Under the pieces are notes generated by a model, which had not been told where the DNA came from, searched no databases, and saw nothing but the letters and a program-made list of their open reading frames with translations. From contig DEFL01000081.1 of NCBI GenBank assembly GCA_002350845.1, forward strand, positions 736-64,735: DNA of 64,000 nt, written 5' to 3'. The translations under genes and the position numbers were made by a program. This DNA comes from Christensenella sp. UBA2853 (lineage in GTDB: Bacteria > Bacillota > Clostridia > Christensenellales > Aristaeellaceae). How positions within the stretch are numbered: position 1 is the stretch's first letter; every line of letters starts with the position of its first letter. This document shows, one piece after another, positions 26,463 to 34,539 of this stretch.

Positions 26463-27221
26463 TTGATAGAGTTCAAGCATGTGAGTAAGACGTATCCCAA
26501 TGGGACAAAAGGCCTGAAAGATGTCAACCTGACTATTGATCAGGGCGAGTTTGTGGCCATTATCGGCTTGTCAGGCGCCGGCAAGAGCACACTGATCCGA
26601 ACCATCAACCGCATGATTGATATCACGGAGGGCCAGCTGCTGGTGGACGGCACGGACGTCATGACCCTCAAGGGAAAGAGCATGCGCAGATTCCGCAGAA
26701 AGATCGGCATGATTTTCCAGTCGTTCAACCTGGTTTCCCGCTCCACAGCCATCAAGAATGTGCTGACCAGCATGGTGCCGGATATGCCCTGGTGGAAGGT
26801 CATGCTGGGCATTTTCTCCAAGGAACAGAAAATGCATGCCCTGGAAGCACTCGATAAGGTGGGTATTCTGGACAAGGCCTATACCCGCTGCGATCAGCTC
26901 TCCGGCGGACAGCAGCAGAGAGTTGCGCTGGCAAGAACGCTCAACCAGACGCCGACCATTATTCTGGCCGACGAGCCTGTTGCAGCGCTTGACCCTGTGA
27001 CCGCACATCAGGTCATGGCTGACTTCCGGCGCATCAATGAGGAAATGAACATTTCCATTCTGATCAACATTCACCATGTTGACCTGGCACTGAAATATGC
27101 AACGCGCGTCATCGGCATTCGGGCCGGCGAGGTCGTCTATGATGGTCCCTGCAGCAATGTGACGCAGGCTGTGCTTGATTCGATTTACAACGGTGCTGCC
27201 ATTCCCACGGCCGGTGAGTGA
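26463..27221 (+). CDS. phnC: Phosphonate-type ABC transporter ATP-binding protein
   Basis: A 252-residue ABC ATPase. Walker A is GLSGAGKST, the Q-loop FQSFNLV, the signature LSGGQQQR, Walker B TIILADEP and the H-switch NIHHVD. The length and the SMVPDMPWWKVMLGIFSKEQK insert after the Q-loop are typical of PhnC. The start appears to be TTG at 26463 (an IEFKHVSKTYPNG beginning fits the family), behind GAAGGGG. It energises import together with the two permeases that follow. Confidence 0.95.
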   Translation: MIEFKHVSKTYPNGTKGLKDVNLTIDQGEFVAIIGLSGAGKSTLIRTINRMIDITEGQLLVDGTDVMTLKGKSMRRFRRKIGMIFQSFNLVSRSTAIKNVLTSMVPDMPWWKVMLGIFSKEQKMHALEALDKVGILDKAYTRCDQLSGGQQQRVALARTLNQTPTIILADEPVAALDPVTAHQVMADFRRINEEMNISILINIHHVDLALKYATRVIGIRAGEVVYDGPCSNVTQAVLDSIYNGAAIPTAGE

Positions 27222-27230
27222 GGTGTGCGC

Positions 27231-28196
27231 ATGAAAAAGAAAAATGCCACAGGCTACCGGGTGCCGCTGTTTGACCGCATCTTCAAGCCCCGGGTGCTTG
27301 TTCTTGCCAACGGGCATTCCGTGGCGCAGCCCCGTTCCCGGATGCCGCTGATTATTGGCACAGTGATTGCGCTGGTGTATCTGAGCATTAAGCTGACCGG
27401 CTTTGACCTCGGCATTATCGCAAGGCGCGGCCATCAGTTCTTTGTGATTCTCAGTCAGATCTTTTCCCCGGATGTCTTCAACATCTCCGCGGAAACCTAT
27501 GAGAAGTTCGGCATGGATCCCGCTGCCCTTTCTCTTCTGAGCATTTTTGACGGAAGATGGTGGGAAGCGCTCTGGTATACCATGCAGAACTCGTTTGCAC
27601 CCACGGTCTTCGGCCCGCTGCTGGATACCGTGCGCATGTCTGTGCTCGGTTCCTTCATTGGTGCGACGATTGCACTCCCGATTGCGGTCGCGTGCTCGAC
27701 CAACATTAACCGCAACCGCGCTTCGGTGACCATTCTCCGACTGCTGCTCAACATCATCCGTACGCTCCCGACCCTGGTCATCGCCAAGATTTTTGCCCTG
27801 ATCTTCGGTCTGGGCACCTATGCAGGCACCATGGCCATTCTGGTTTTCACCATCGGCGTCATTGCCAAGATGATGTATGAATCGATTGAAACCATTGACA
27901 TGGGTGCTTTTGAAGCCATGGAATCCTTTGGTGCGAACAAGTTCCAGGCGTTCTGGTCTGCCTGCATGAAGCAGATCCTGCCGACCTACCTGAGCTACTG
28001 CCTGTACGCACTGGAAATGAATATCCGTGCCGCATCCATTCTGGGTTATGTCGGTGCCGGCGGTCTGGGCATCCTGATTGATGAGAGAATCGGCTGGCGC
28101 GATTATAACGGACTGGGTACTGTGCTGATCATGCTCTTTATCCTTGTTGTGACCATTGAGCATCTGAGTCAGTACCTGCGCAAGAAACTGAGCTGA
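27231..28196 (+). CDS. phnE: Phosphonate-type ABC transporter permease (first PhnE)
   Basis: A 321-residue inner-membrane permease with about six segments. The binding-protein-dependent transport (EAA) loop reads ESIETIDMGAFEAMESFGANKFQAF. The ATG at 27231 follows GAGGTG; a GTG at 27225 is an alternative. It lies 9 bp after phnC and 13 bp before the second permease, so the channel is probably a heterodimer. Confidence 0.94.
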   Translation: MKKKNATGYRVPLFDRIFKPRVLVLANGHSVAQPRSRMPLIIGTVIALVYLSIKLTGFDLGIIARRGHQFFVILSQIFSPDVFNISAETYEKFGMDPAALSLLSIFDGRWWEALWYTMQNSFAPTVFGPLLDTVRMSVLGSFIGATIALPIAVACSTNINRNRASVTILRLLLNIIRTLPTLVIAKIFALIFGLGTYAGTMAILVFTIGVIAKMMYESIETIDMGAFEAMESFGANKFQAFWSACMKQILPTYLSYCLYALEMNIRAASILGYVGAGGLGILIDERIGWRDYNGLGTVLIMLFILVVTIEHLSQYLRKKLS

Positions 28197-28209
28197 GGAG
28201 GACGGAAAC

Positions 28210-29091
28210 ATGAGTGAAAAGCAAATCAAGGCCCCCCGTCCTCTGTCGATTGAGGAAACCTATGCCCAGCGTCCGAGAAGATGGTGGGTCTATACACTGA
28301 TCGTGCTGGTGGTGGCACTGATTCTGTTCTGGTCCGCAAGCGGTGTCCAGTACAAAGGCATTGCCAACAAGGGTTCCGAGGTGGCACAGGGTATTGTGAG
28401 AGGTCTGGCCAGCCCCAACTGGGACCTGCTCCTGGGCAGGATTACGGAAAACACGACCACGACCAAGATTCTGGGCATCACCGTTTCCACTGAGGGCGTT
28501 CCATATCTGCTCTTCCAGACCATCGCCATTGCGTTCCTGGGCACCATTATCGGCGGCCTCCTGGCGGTTCCGATCAGTTTTCTGGCCTGCGACCGCGTGG
28601 TCCCGAAATGGGTGGCAAAGATCTTCCAGCTGCTGATCCTTCTGATCCGCACCATTCCCAGCCTGGTCTGGGCACTGGTCTGGATCCGTGTGACGGGCCC
28701 GAACGCATTCTGCGGCGTGGTGACCCAGAGCGTGTGCTCGATCGGCATGATCAGCAAGATGTATATCACAGCCATTGAAGACCTGGATGTCCGGATCCTG
28801 GAATCCCTGGATGCTTCAGGCTGCAACGGGTTCCAGAAAATCCGCTGCGGCATTCTCCCGCAGATCATTCCGAACTTCATCTCCACGGTGATCTATCGGT
28901 TTGACATCAACATGAAAGATGCGACCACCCTGGGCATTGTCGGAGCAGGCGGCATTGGTGCACCGCTGATTCAGTGCATTACCTCCAGCCGCTGGAGCAT
29001 GGTCGGTTCCTACCTGTTTGGCCTGATTATTCTCATGATGCTCATCGAATGGGTGTCCACCAAAATCCGCAATCGACTGACTAGAGGCTGA
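28210..29091 (+). CDS. phnE: Phosphonate-type ABC transporter permease (second PhnE)
   Basis: A 293-residue permease related to the first. Its EAA loop reads AIEDLDVRILESLDASGCNGFQKI, and the C-terminal block GIVGAGGIGAPL is the usual PhnE ending. GAGGAGG precedes the ATG. Two PhnE proteins per operon are common in Firmicutes. Its stop is one base from the following phosphatase start, so translation is probably coupled. Confidence 0.94.
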   Translation: MSEKQIKAPRPLSIEETYAQRPRRWWVYTLIVLVVALILFWSASGVQYKGIANKGSEVAQGIVRGLASPNWDLLLGRITENTTTTKILGITVSTEGVPYLLFQTIAIAFLGTIIGGLLAVPISFLACDRVVPKWVAKIFQLLILLIRTIPSLVWALVWIRVTGPNAFCGVVTQSVCSIGMISKMYITAIEDLDVRILESLDASGCNGFQKIRCGILPQIIPNFISTVIYRFDINMKDATTLGIVGAGGIGAPLIQCITSSRWSMVGSYLFGLIILMMLIEWVSTKIRNRLTRG

Positions 29092-29092
29092 T

Positions 29093-30601
29093 ATGTCCAG
29101 ACTGACAATCTATTTTACTTCGGACACACACGGGTATCTGTACAATACAAACTTTGCCGACACCAGGCCCAGACCCCTGGGCCTGCTCGGCATGCAGTTC
29201 CCCAAAGACGGGGATACACTGATTATTGACGGCGGCGACACCATCCAGGGGTCGCCGCTGACCTACTTCCTGCACGAAAAGCACCGCAGGCAGATCATGG
29301 CGGATGTCATGAATGCCAGGGGCTATGATGTTGTCACGCTGGGCAACCATGATTTCAATTATGGACCTGCCTGGATGGGTGAGTATCTTCACGGACTGCA
29401 CGCGAGCTGTCTGTGCGCGAACGTGGAAGACCTGACAGGAACGCTTCCGATCCGGAAATGGGAAGTCCGGACCATGGCCAGCGGTCTGAAAGTCGGCCTG
29501 TTCGGCATTACGACCCACTGGATCAATGTGTGGGAAAAGAAGGAAAACCTGCAGACCTTCCGCATTACGCCCCCGGTGCCTGCTGCGCGTGAAGCCGTCC
29601 GAGCGCTTCAGGCGGCAGGCTGTGACAAGATCATCGGCATTTATCACGGCGGTGTGGAAAAAGACCTGGAGACCGACAGAACGCTGACCTCAACGGATGA
29701 AAACGAAGCCTGCAGGCTGTGCGAAGAGCTGCCCATTGACCTGCTTCTGACCGGACACCAGCATATTCCGTTTGCCGGGAAAAGCTGGCATGGCACCCAT
29801 GTCGTGCAGACACCGTGCTATGCGAAGGCGTATGTGCGGGTCGACATGGCGGACGACGGAACGTTCTCTTCCTGCCTTCTGACGCCGCCGGAAGAGCAGA
29901 CATGGACAGAAGAGGAAACAGCGGTGCGTCAGGACCTGGAAAGCTTCCTCGACAGTCCGGTCGGGCATCTATCCAAAGATCTCTGGCCGGGTGACCGCCT
30001 GCAGACCGCTCTGCACGGATCAGAAATTGCAGACTTTTTCAACCGGGTCCAGCTGTGGGCCACAGGAGCGGATGTGTCCTGCACAGCGCTTCCCAATGAA
30101 TGCCGCGGTTTTTCCAGGGATGTGACGGTCAGGGATGTTGTGGCAAGCTATATTTATCCCAACACGCTCTGCGTGCTGAACATCCGCGGCAGTGACCTGC
30201 GCGCGGCCCTCGAACAGTGTGCCACCTACTTTGATGTGGATGCGGAGGGCAGAGTCCGCATTTCGGACTCCTTCCTCAAGCCCAAGGAAGAGCATTACAA
30301 TTATGACTTTTTTGCGGGGATCGAGTACGCGTTTGATCTTGCAAGGCCCTGCGGCAGCCGGGTGATCCGGATGGAGCGGCAGGGGAAGCCGATCGCAGAT
30401 GCGGATGAAATGACCCTGTGCATGTGCGATTACAGGGCGACCGGCGCGGGCAATTTCCCGATGTGGAAGGCCTGCACGCATGCGAAGGATGTGCTCACGG
30501 AAATCTCCGAGCTGATCCTGCAGTATTTTGCTCAGCATGAGACTGTTTCTGTTCCGGAAAGCTGCACGCTCCAGACGTTTCTGGGGACGAAGCGTCTCTG
30601 A
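29093..30601 (+). CDS. Metallophosphatase / 5'-nucleotidase family protein, cytosolic
   Basis: A 502-residue UshA/YfkN-type phosphoesterase. The N-terminal metallophosphatase domain has DTHG (D-x-H), DGGDTIQGSP (GD-xx-G), LGNHDFNYG (GNHD) and LLTGHQH. The C-terminal nucleotide-binding domain has LRAALEQC and YDFFAGIEYAFDL, matching 5_nucleotid_C. Most relatives are secreted or surface-bound; this one begins directly with MSRLTIYFTSDTHG and lacks a signal peptide. Located at the end of the phnDCEE operon, it probably releases phosphate from an imported phosphate ester, such as a nucleotide or cyclic nucleotide. That is inference. Confidence 0.9.
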   Translation: MSRLTIYFTSDTHGYLYNTNFADTRPRPLGLLGMQFPKDGDTLIIDGGDTIQGSPLTYFLHEKHRRQIMADVMNARGYDVVTLGNHDFNYGPAWMGEYLHGLHASCLCANVEDLTGTLPIRKWEVRTMASGLKVGLFGITTHWINVWEKKENLQTFRITPPVPAAREAVRALQAAGCDKIIGIYHGGVEKDLETDRTLTSTDENEACRLCEELPIDLLLTGHQHIPFAGKSWHGTHVVQTPCYAKAYVRVDMADDGTFSSCLLTPPEEQTWTEEETAVRQDLESFLDSPVGHLSKDLWPGDRLQTALHGSEIADFFNRVQLWATGADVSCTALPNECRGFSRDVTVRDVVASYIYPNTLCVLNIRGSDLRAALEQCATYFDVDAEGRVRISDSFLKPKEEHYNYDFFAGIEYAFDLARPCGSRVIRMERQGKPIADADEMTLCMCDYRATGAGNFPMWKACTHAKDVLTEISELILQYFAQHETVSVPESCTLQTFLGTKRL

Positions 30602-30619
30602 GATCAGCCAGGCATGAAG

Positions 30620-30643
30620 TCCCGGGGAAACCCGGGATTTTTT
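30620..30643 (+). terminator. Intrinsic terminator of the phn operon
   Basis: TCCCGGG / CCCGGGA stem with a GAAA tetraloop and six T's. Confidence 0.95.
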
Positions 30644-30671
30644 GCGCTGCGGGCATCATGCAGAGGGACCG

Positions 30672-30688
30672 TGTATATCAGCAGTTGA
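30672..30688 (+). promoter_or_regulatory. 17-bp element shared with the other orphan gene (copy B)
   Basis: TGTATATCAGCAGTTGA, identical to 19549-19565. Its TTGA continues into TTGACT (30685-30690), and TATAAT lies at 30711-30716, a 20-bp spacing that is long for a sigma-A promoter and might need an activator. Confidence 0.5.
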
Positions 30689-30762
30689 CTGTATTTTCTG
30701 ATTCAATTCCTATAATGAAAGGGACCGGACAAAGAAAAGCCCGGCAGACGGAGGAAAAAAGG

Positions 30763-31539
30763 ATGAATCAGGAGATCGAAGAGGCCTGCAGGGAAGCGGG
30801 CATCGGCGCTTCAGCAGGTATGGAAACAGAACGGCGAAAGCCCCTGAAACTGATGGTGAGACAGGATCTGGAGGTGCTGCTGACAGAGGAAGGACGGGGT
30901 GCTGAGGAAATCATGATGTCCCAGTCCCTGTTTGAGCATGCTGTGCTCTATCGGCGGGAGAAACGGGTACTGCCGGAGATGAGGCATGTGCGCATCCTTC
31001 ACCTGCAGGCGGAGGAGGAAAAGTTATCCCTGTTTTTTCTGCCAGGACTTGCGCACTCGCTGCCTGCGCTGAAGCTGATCTGCGTGGAAGGAGAGGGACG
31101 GTATACGCTCTCCGTGGACCGGGATGCGCGGGTCAGCGGTTACTCCTTTGCAGTGTTCAGCCGGAAAGTGGAAAAGGTGACACAGTTCTATCCCCAGGCG
31201 CAGGGTGGAGAGTTTCCGCTCCTGATTCTTCCCGAAACACTCCCTGCGGATGTGTGCAGGGCCTGCCGGGTGCAGCTGATGATTCCGTTCCTTGCGCATC
31301 CGGAATGGTATGGGATGGAGGCACAGAAGATGTATGTGCGCTATCTGAGCGGGCATGCGGCGCAGTTCTTTGCGCAGGCCGCGGAAGAGGGGCACAGGGA
31401 GCTTCTTCATCAGCTGCTGGAGAGCGATCCGTCCCTGTTCGGACTGTCCCCGGAGGCACGCAGGCATCTTTCCCGGTATACAGGGCCTGAAGGGTTGGAC
31501 GATCCCGCGGCACCGCCTGAGGAAACACACCAGTCCTGA
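30763..31539 (+). CDS. Uncharacterised soluble protein upstream of htpG
   Basis: I do not recognise this protein. The start is the ATG behind GGAGG, giving 258 residues; an earlier in-frame ATG (30658) lies before the promoter. It has no signal peptide or membrane segment and is rich in Glu, Arg, Leu and His. The middle alternates hydrophobic strands (KLSLFFLPGL, ALKLICVEGEGRYTLSV, GYSFAVFSRKVEKV); the C-terminal third looks helical (YVRYLSGHAAQFFAQAAEEGHRELL, split here by family-unknown spacing). It is not visibly homologous to the orphan at 19635, but the two share an upstream element and each precedes a heat-shock unit. Confidence 0.75.
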   Translation: MNQEIEEACREAGIGASAGMETERRKPLKLMVRQDLEVLLTEEGRGAEEIMMSQSLFEHAVLYRREKRVLPEMRHVRILHLQAEEEKLSLFFLPGLAHSLPALKLICVEGEGRYTLSVDRDARVSGYSFAVFSRKVEKVTQFYPQAQGGEFPLLILPETLPADVCRACRVQLMIPFLAHPEWYGMEAQKMYVRYLSGHAAQFFAQAAEEGHRELLHQLLESDPSLFGLSPEARRHLSRYTGPEGLDDPAAPPEETHQS

Positions 31540-31567
31540 CCGGAACGGCATGGAAGCATCCATTTTG

Positions 31568-31594
31568 TTAGCACTCTCTTTAGATGAGTGCTAA
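31568..31594 (+). promoter_or_regulatory. CIRCE operator (HrcA site)
   Basis: TTAGCACTC, nine bases, GAGTGCTAA: a perfect CIRCE inverted repeat. It lies 7 bp upstream of the htpG -35 rather than over the transcription start, where CIRCE usually sits. Confidence 0.97.
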
Positions 31595-31601
31595 TTTCTT
31601 A

Positions 31602-31630
31602 TTGCATTCCGCCGAGGGGCGTGCTACAAT
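31602..31630 (+). promoter_or_regulatory. htpG promoter
   Basis: TTGCAT (31602-31607), 17-bp spacer, TACAAT (31625-31630). The leader of about 90 nt carries a small CATCTGC / GCAGATG hairpin before GGAGG. Confidence 0.8.
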
Positions 31631-31725
31631 ACTCCCTGCGGCAAAAAACGCAGGGCCGCACGGGTCTCCCGGCCATCTGCACGGGGCAGATGCCGGCGGA
31701 GATAAGAACTGGAGGTAATGTTTCC

Positions 31726-33615
31726 ATGGCAGTCAATCAGGTCAAAGGCAATGTCTCAATCGATGCCGAAAATATCATGCCGGTTATCAAACGCTGGCTG
31801 TACTCAGATAAGGACATCTTCCTTCGTGAAGTGGTCAGCAATGCCTGCGACGCCATCACGAAGTACCGTATGCTTCACCAGGGCACGGACGAGCACATGG
31901 AGGTGCTTGTTACCGTCGACAAGGAAAAGAAAACCATCACCATTGACGATACCGGCATCGGCATGACGCAGGATGAAGTCGAGCGCTACATCAACCAGGT
32001 CGCCTTCTCCAGCGCTTCCGAGTTCATGAAGCAGTTTGCCCAGAATGAGAACAAGGACGAAAAGAACGATATCATCGGTCATTTCGGTCTGGGTTTCTAT
32101 TCCGTGTTCATGGTTTCCGAAAAAGTCGAAATCGATACGCTCAGTGAAAAGGAAGGCGCGGAGCCTGTGCACTGGGTGAGCGAAGACGGCATGGGTTTTG
32201 AAATTTCTGAAGGCACCCGTGCGACGCACGGCACCACCATCACGCTGCATGTCTCCGAGGAAGAGAAGGAATTCCTGGATGTATGGCGCGTGCGTGAAGT
32301 GCTCGAGCGCTACTGCGGCTATATGGCCTATCCTGTCATGCTCTTTGATGCAAATGCCAAACCCTATGAGCATGACGAACCCATTGAAGGCGAGACCGAT
32401 GAAGACGGCAAGCCCAAGATGCGCAAGGTGACGGAAGAACCCAAGCCTGAACAGATCAATGATACGAATCCTCTGTGGCTCAGAAAGCCCAGCGAGTGCA
32501 AGGATGAAGAATACAAGGAGTTCTATCACAAGGTTTTCCATGATTATGAGGACCCGCTGTTCTGGATCCATCTCAATGTGGATTATCCCTTCAACCTCAA
32601 GGGCATCCTGTACTTCCCCAAACTGAAGGAAGATTTCGGCGTGCGTGAAGGCCAGATCAAGCTCTTCTCCGGCCAGGTCTTTGTCGCGGACAACATCAAG
32701 GAAATCATTCCTGAGTTCCTGATGCTTCTGCGCGGTGTGATTGACTGCCCTGATATCCCGCTCAACGTGAGCCGTTCCTTCCTGCAGAATGACGGCTATG
32801 TCAAGAAGATCTCCGGCCACATCACCAAGAAGGTCGCAGATAAGCTGACCGGCCTGTTCAACACCGAGCGCAGCGCATATGAAGGCTACTGGGACGACAT
32901 CGGACCGTTCGTCAAGTATGGCTGCATGACGGATTCCAAGTTCTATGACGCGGTCAAGGATGTTCTGCTCTTCAAGCTGACTGACGGAAAGTACAAGACC
33001 CTCAATGAATACAAGACCGACAATGAGGAGAAGGCTTCCGGCAAGCTCTATTACACCTCCGATGCAAAGCGCCAGGCTGCATCCATCAGCCTGTACACGG
33101 AGCGCGGCATCGATGTGGCCGTCCTTGATTTCAGAGAACTCGATGCGGGCTTCATGAACTTTATGGAGTATTCCGGCAACTGCGGCGTGAAGTTCGCGCG
33201 CGTGGATGCGGATGTGTCCGGCCTGACTGAGGAAGGCGAAGAGGGCAAGGATCTGGATGAAAACCAGCTGCAGGACCTCTTCCGCAAAGAACTGGGCAAC
33301 GATAAGCTCCCTGTCAAGCTGGCTGCCATGGCCAACACGGACCTCATTGCCATGGTCACGGAAGATGAACAGGGCCGCCGCATGCGTGAAGCCTATCGCA
33401 TGATGAACATGCCCGAGTCCTATACGCTGGTGCTCAACCGCCGCAATGCCACGGTGGCTGCGCTCGCAGGACGGGATCCTGAGGATGAAACCACCAAGCT
33501 CCTGTGCGAACAGATCTACGATCTTGCGCGCATGTCTGCAAAGCCTCTTGAAGCTGAACAGATCACGGAGTTCCTGGCAAGGTCCCAGAAGATTGTCAGC
33601 ATGCTGGTCAAATGA
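31726..33615 (+). CDS. htpG: Molecular chaperone HtpG (bacterial Hsp90)
   Basis: HtpG is the cytosolic ATP-dependent Hsp90 dimer that remodels client proteins. The start is the ATG behind GGAGG, giving 629 residues. Signatures are FLREVVSNACDAITKYR (ATP-site Glu and Asn), DTGIGMT, FGLGFYSVFMV, the middle-domain NVSRSFLQNDGYV catalytic-loop Arg and a C-terminal dimerisation domain. A CIRCE element upstream indicates HrcA control; in Bacillus subtilis htpG is not in the CIRCE regulon. Confidence 0.98.
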   Translation: MAVNQVKGNVSIDAENIMPVIKRWLYSDKDIFLREVVSNACDAITKYRMLHQGTDEHMEVLVTVDKEKKTITIDDTGIGMTQDEVERYINQVAFSSASEFMKQFAQNENKDEKNDIIGHFGLGFYSVFMVSEKVEIDTLSEKEGAEPVHWVSEDGMGFEISEGTRATHGTTITLHVSEEEKEFLDVWRVREVLERYCGYMAYPVMLFDANAKPYEHDEPIEGETDEDGKPKMRKVTEEPKPEQINDTNPLWLRKPSECKDEEYKEFYHKVFHDYEDPLFWIHLNVDYPFNLKGILYFPKLKEDFGVREGQIKLFSGQVFVADNIKEIIPEFLMLLRGVIDCPDIPLNVSRSFLQNDGYVKKISGHITKKVADKLTGLFNTERSAYEGYWDDIGPFVKYGCMTDSKFYDAVKDVLLFKLTDGKYKTLNEYKTDNEEKASGKLYYTSDAKRQAASISLYTERGIDVAVLDFRELDAGFMNFMEYSGNCGVKFARVDADVSGLTEEGEEGKDLDENQLQDLFRKELGNDKLPVKLAAMANTDLIAMVTEDEQGRRMREAYRMMNMPESYTLVLNRRNATVAALAGRDPEDETTKLLCEQIYDLARMSAKPLEAEQITEFLARSQKIVSMLVK

Positions 33616-33619
33616 ATAT

Positions 33620-33658
33620 ACAAAAAATGAGCGGACACGGCGTCCGCTCATTTTTTGT
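33620..33658. terminator. Bidirectional intrinsic terminator between htpG and the CAT-like gene
   Basis: A 17-bp stem, with AAAAAATGAGCGGAC on one side and GTCCGCTCATTTTTT on the other, gives a T-run on both strands. It overlaps the last codons of the convergent gene. Confidence 0.95.
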
Positions 33659-34307
33659 TGTCTGAAAGGGATGCATCCACGGCGCTGATCTGCTCTGAGA
33701 GCGCCTGGGCAAACTGCCCGATCTGCACGCCGTCAATGAACCGGTGATTGACTTCCACAGACATCCCCAGCATCATGCGGCCGTTTTCTTCCGTGTATCG
33801 GCCCCAGGCGACGCGCGGAATGCTGTCATCGAGTGCGCCTGGAGCAGAAAAATCGCGCTCATTGGTCAGGCCGGTCAGGTCAATCCAGGGGAGACACGAG
33901 TAATAGATCAGGGCCTCGGTTTCTTTTGATGGGTCAATAAAGCAATCCTGCTGTGCACTGAGGCGGGACGCTTCCCTGCAGAAGGTATCGATTTCAGGCA
34001 TGTGATCCATGGTCACGATGTAGAACTGATCACTGCCGGGTTTCATGTCTGTAAAGCTCGGGTCGCGCCGGTCAAGGAGAACGGGTGCCCCGTCATGCAT
34101 GGCGGTACGGAAGGCGGGAATTCTGTTCAGAGCTTCCGTACAGGCCCAGATCATGGCTTTGTAGAACGAAAGATGATGCGCTTTGGTGTAGCGGTAAAGA
34201 CCGGTGACATCCTGTCGGAAGGAAACGGAGTAAAACGGATTGGACATGCCGAAAAAGAATTCGTAGACAGGACGTCTTTCCCACTGCTGGTACTGGATGG
34301 ATTTCAT
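33648..34307 (-). CDS. Chloramphenicol acetyltransferase family protein (CatA-like)
   Basis: A 219-residue acyl-CoA O-acetyltransferase with the type A CAT fold. The catalytic motif HRFIDG (H-x3-D-G) lies near the C-terminus in EVNHRFIDGVQIGQF. The N-terminal RRPVYEFFFGMSNPFYSVSF resembles the CAT start, and the length matches. The ATG at 34307 follows GGAGG. Chromosomal CatA-like proteins in gut Clostridia are often not proven resistance enzymes. There is no adjacent mobile gene or resistance cluster, so the substrate is left open. Confidence 0.88.
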   Translation of the reverse strand: MKSIQYQQWERRPVYEFFFGMSNPFYSVSFRQDVTGLYRYTKAHHLSFYKAMIWACTEALNRIPAFRTAMHDGAPVLLDRRDPSFTDMKPGSDQFYIVTMDHMPEIDTFCREASRLSAQQDCFIDPSKETEALIYYSCLPWIDLTGLTNERDFSAPGALDDSIPRVAWGRYTEENGRMMLGMSVEVNHRFIDGVQIGQFAQALSEQISAVDASLSDNKK

Positions 34308-34467
34308 TTTCTTCAACCTCCGCGAATGCTGTGCGGGTGGAAAACAGGGAACAGCTGGCTGCACGCCGGAAAAAGCAGCAGACTCATTCTATCACAAAAA
34401 GGCGTGGACGACGCGGGAGACAAAAAGATCATCCGGGTATACAGTCTGCCATGGAAAATTTCCGGAG

Positions 34468-34496
34468 TTGTACATGTTTCGGGATTATGCTACAAT
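34468..34496 (+). promoter_or_regulatory. Promoter of the peptidoglycan-binding-domain gene
   Basis: TTGTAC (34468-34473), 17-bp spacer, TACAAT (34491-34496). Confidence 0.8.
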
Positions 34497-34539
34497 CCCC
34501 ATGTATACATATGCATGAACAGCGAAGGGAGACATAGAC

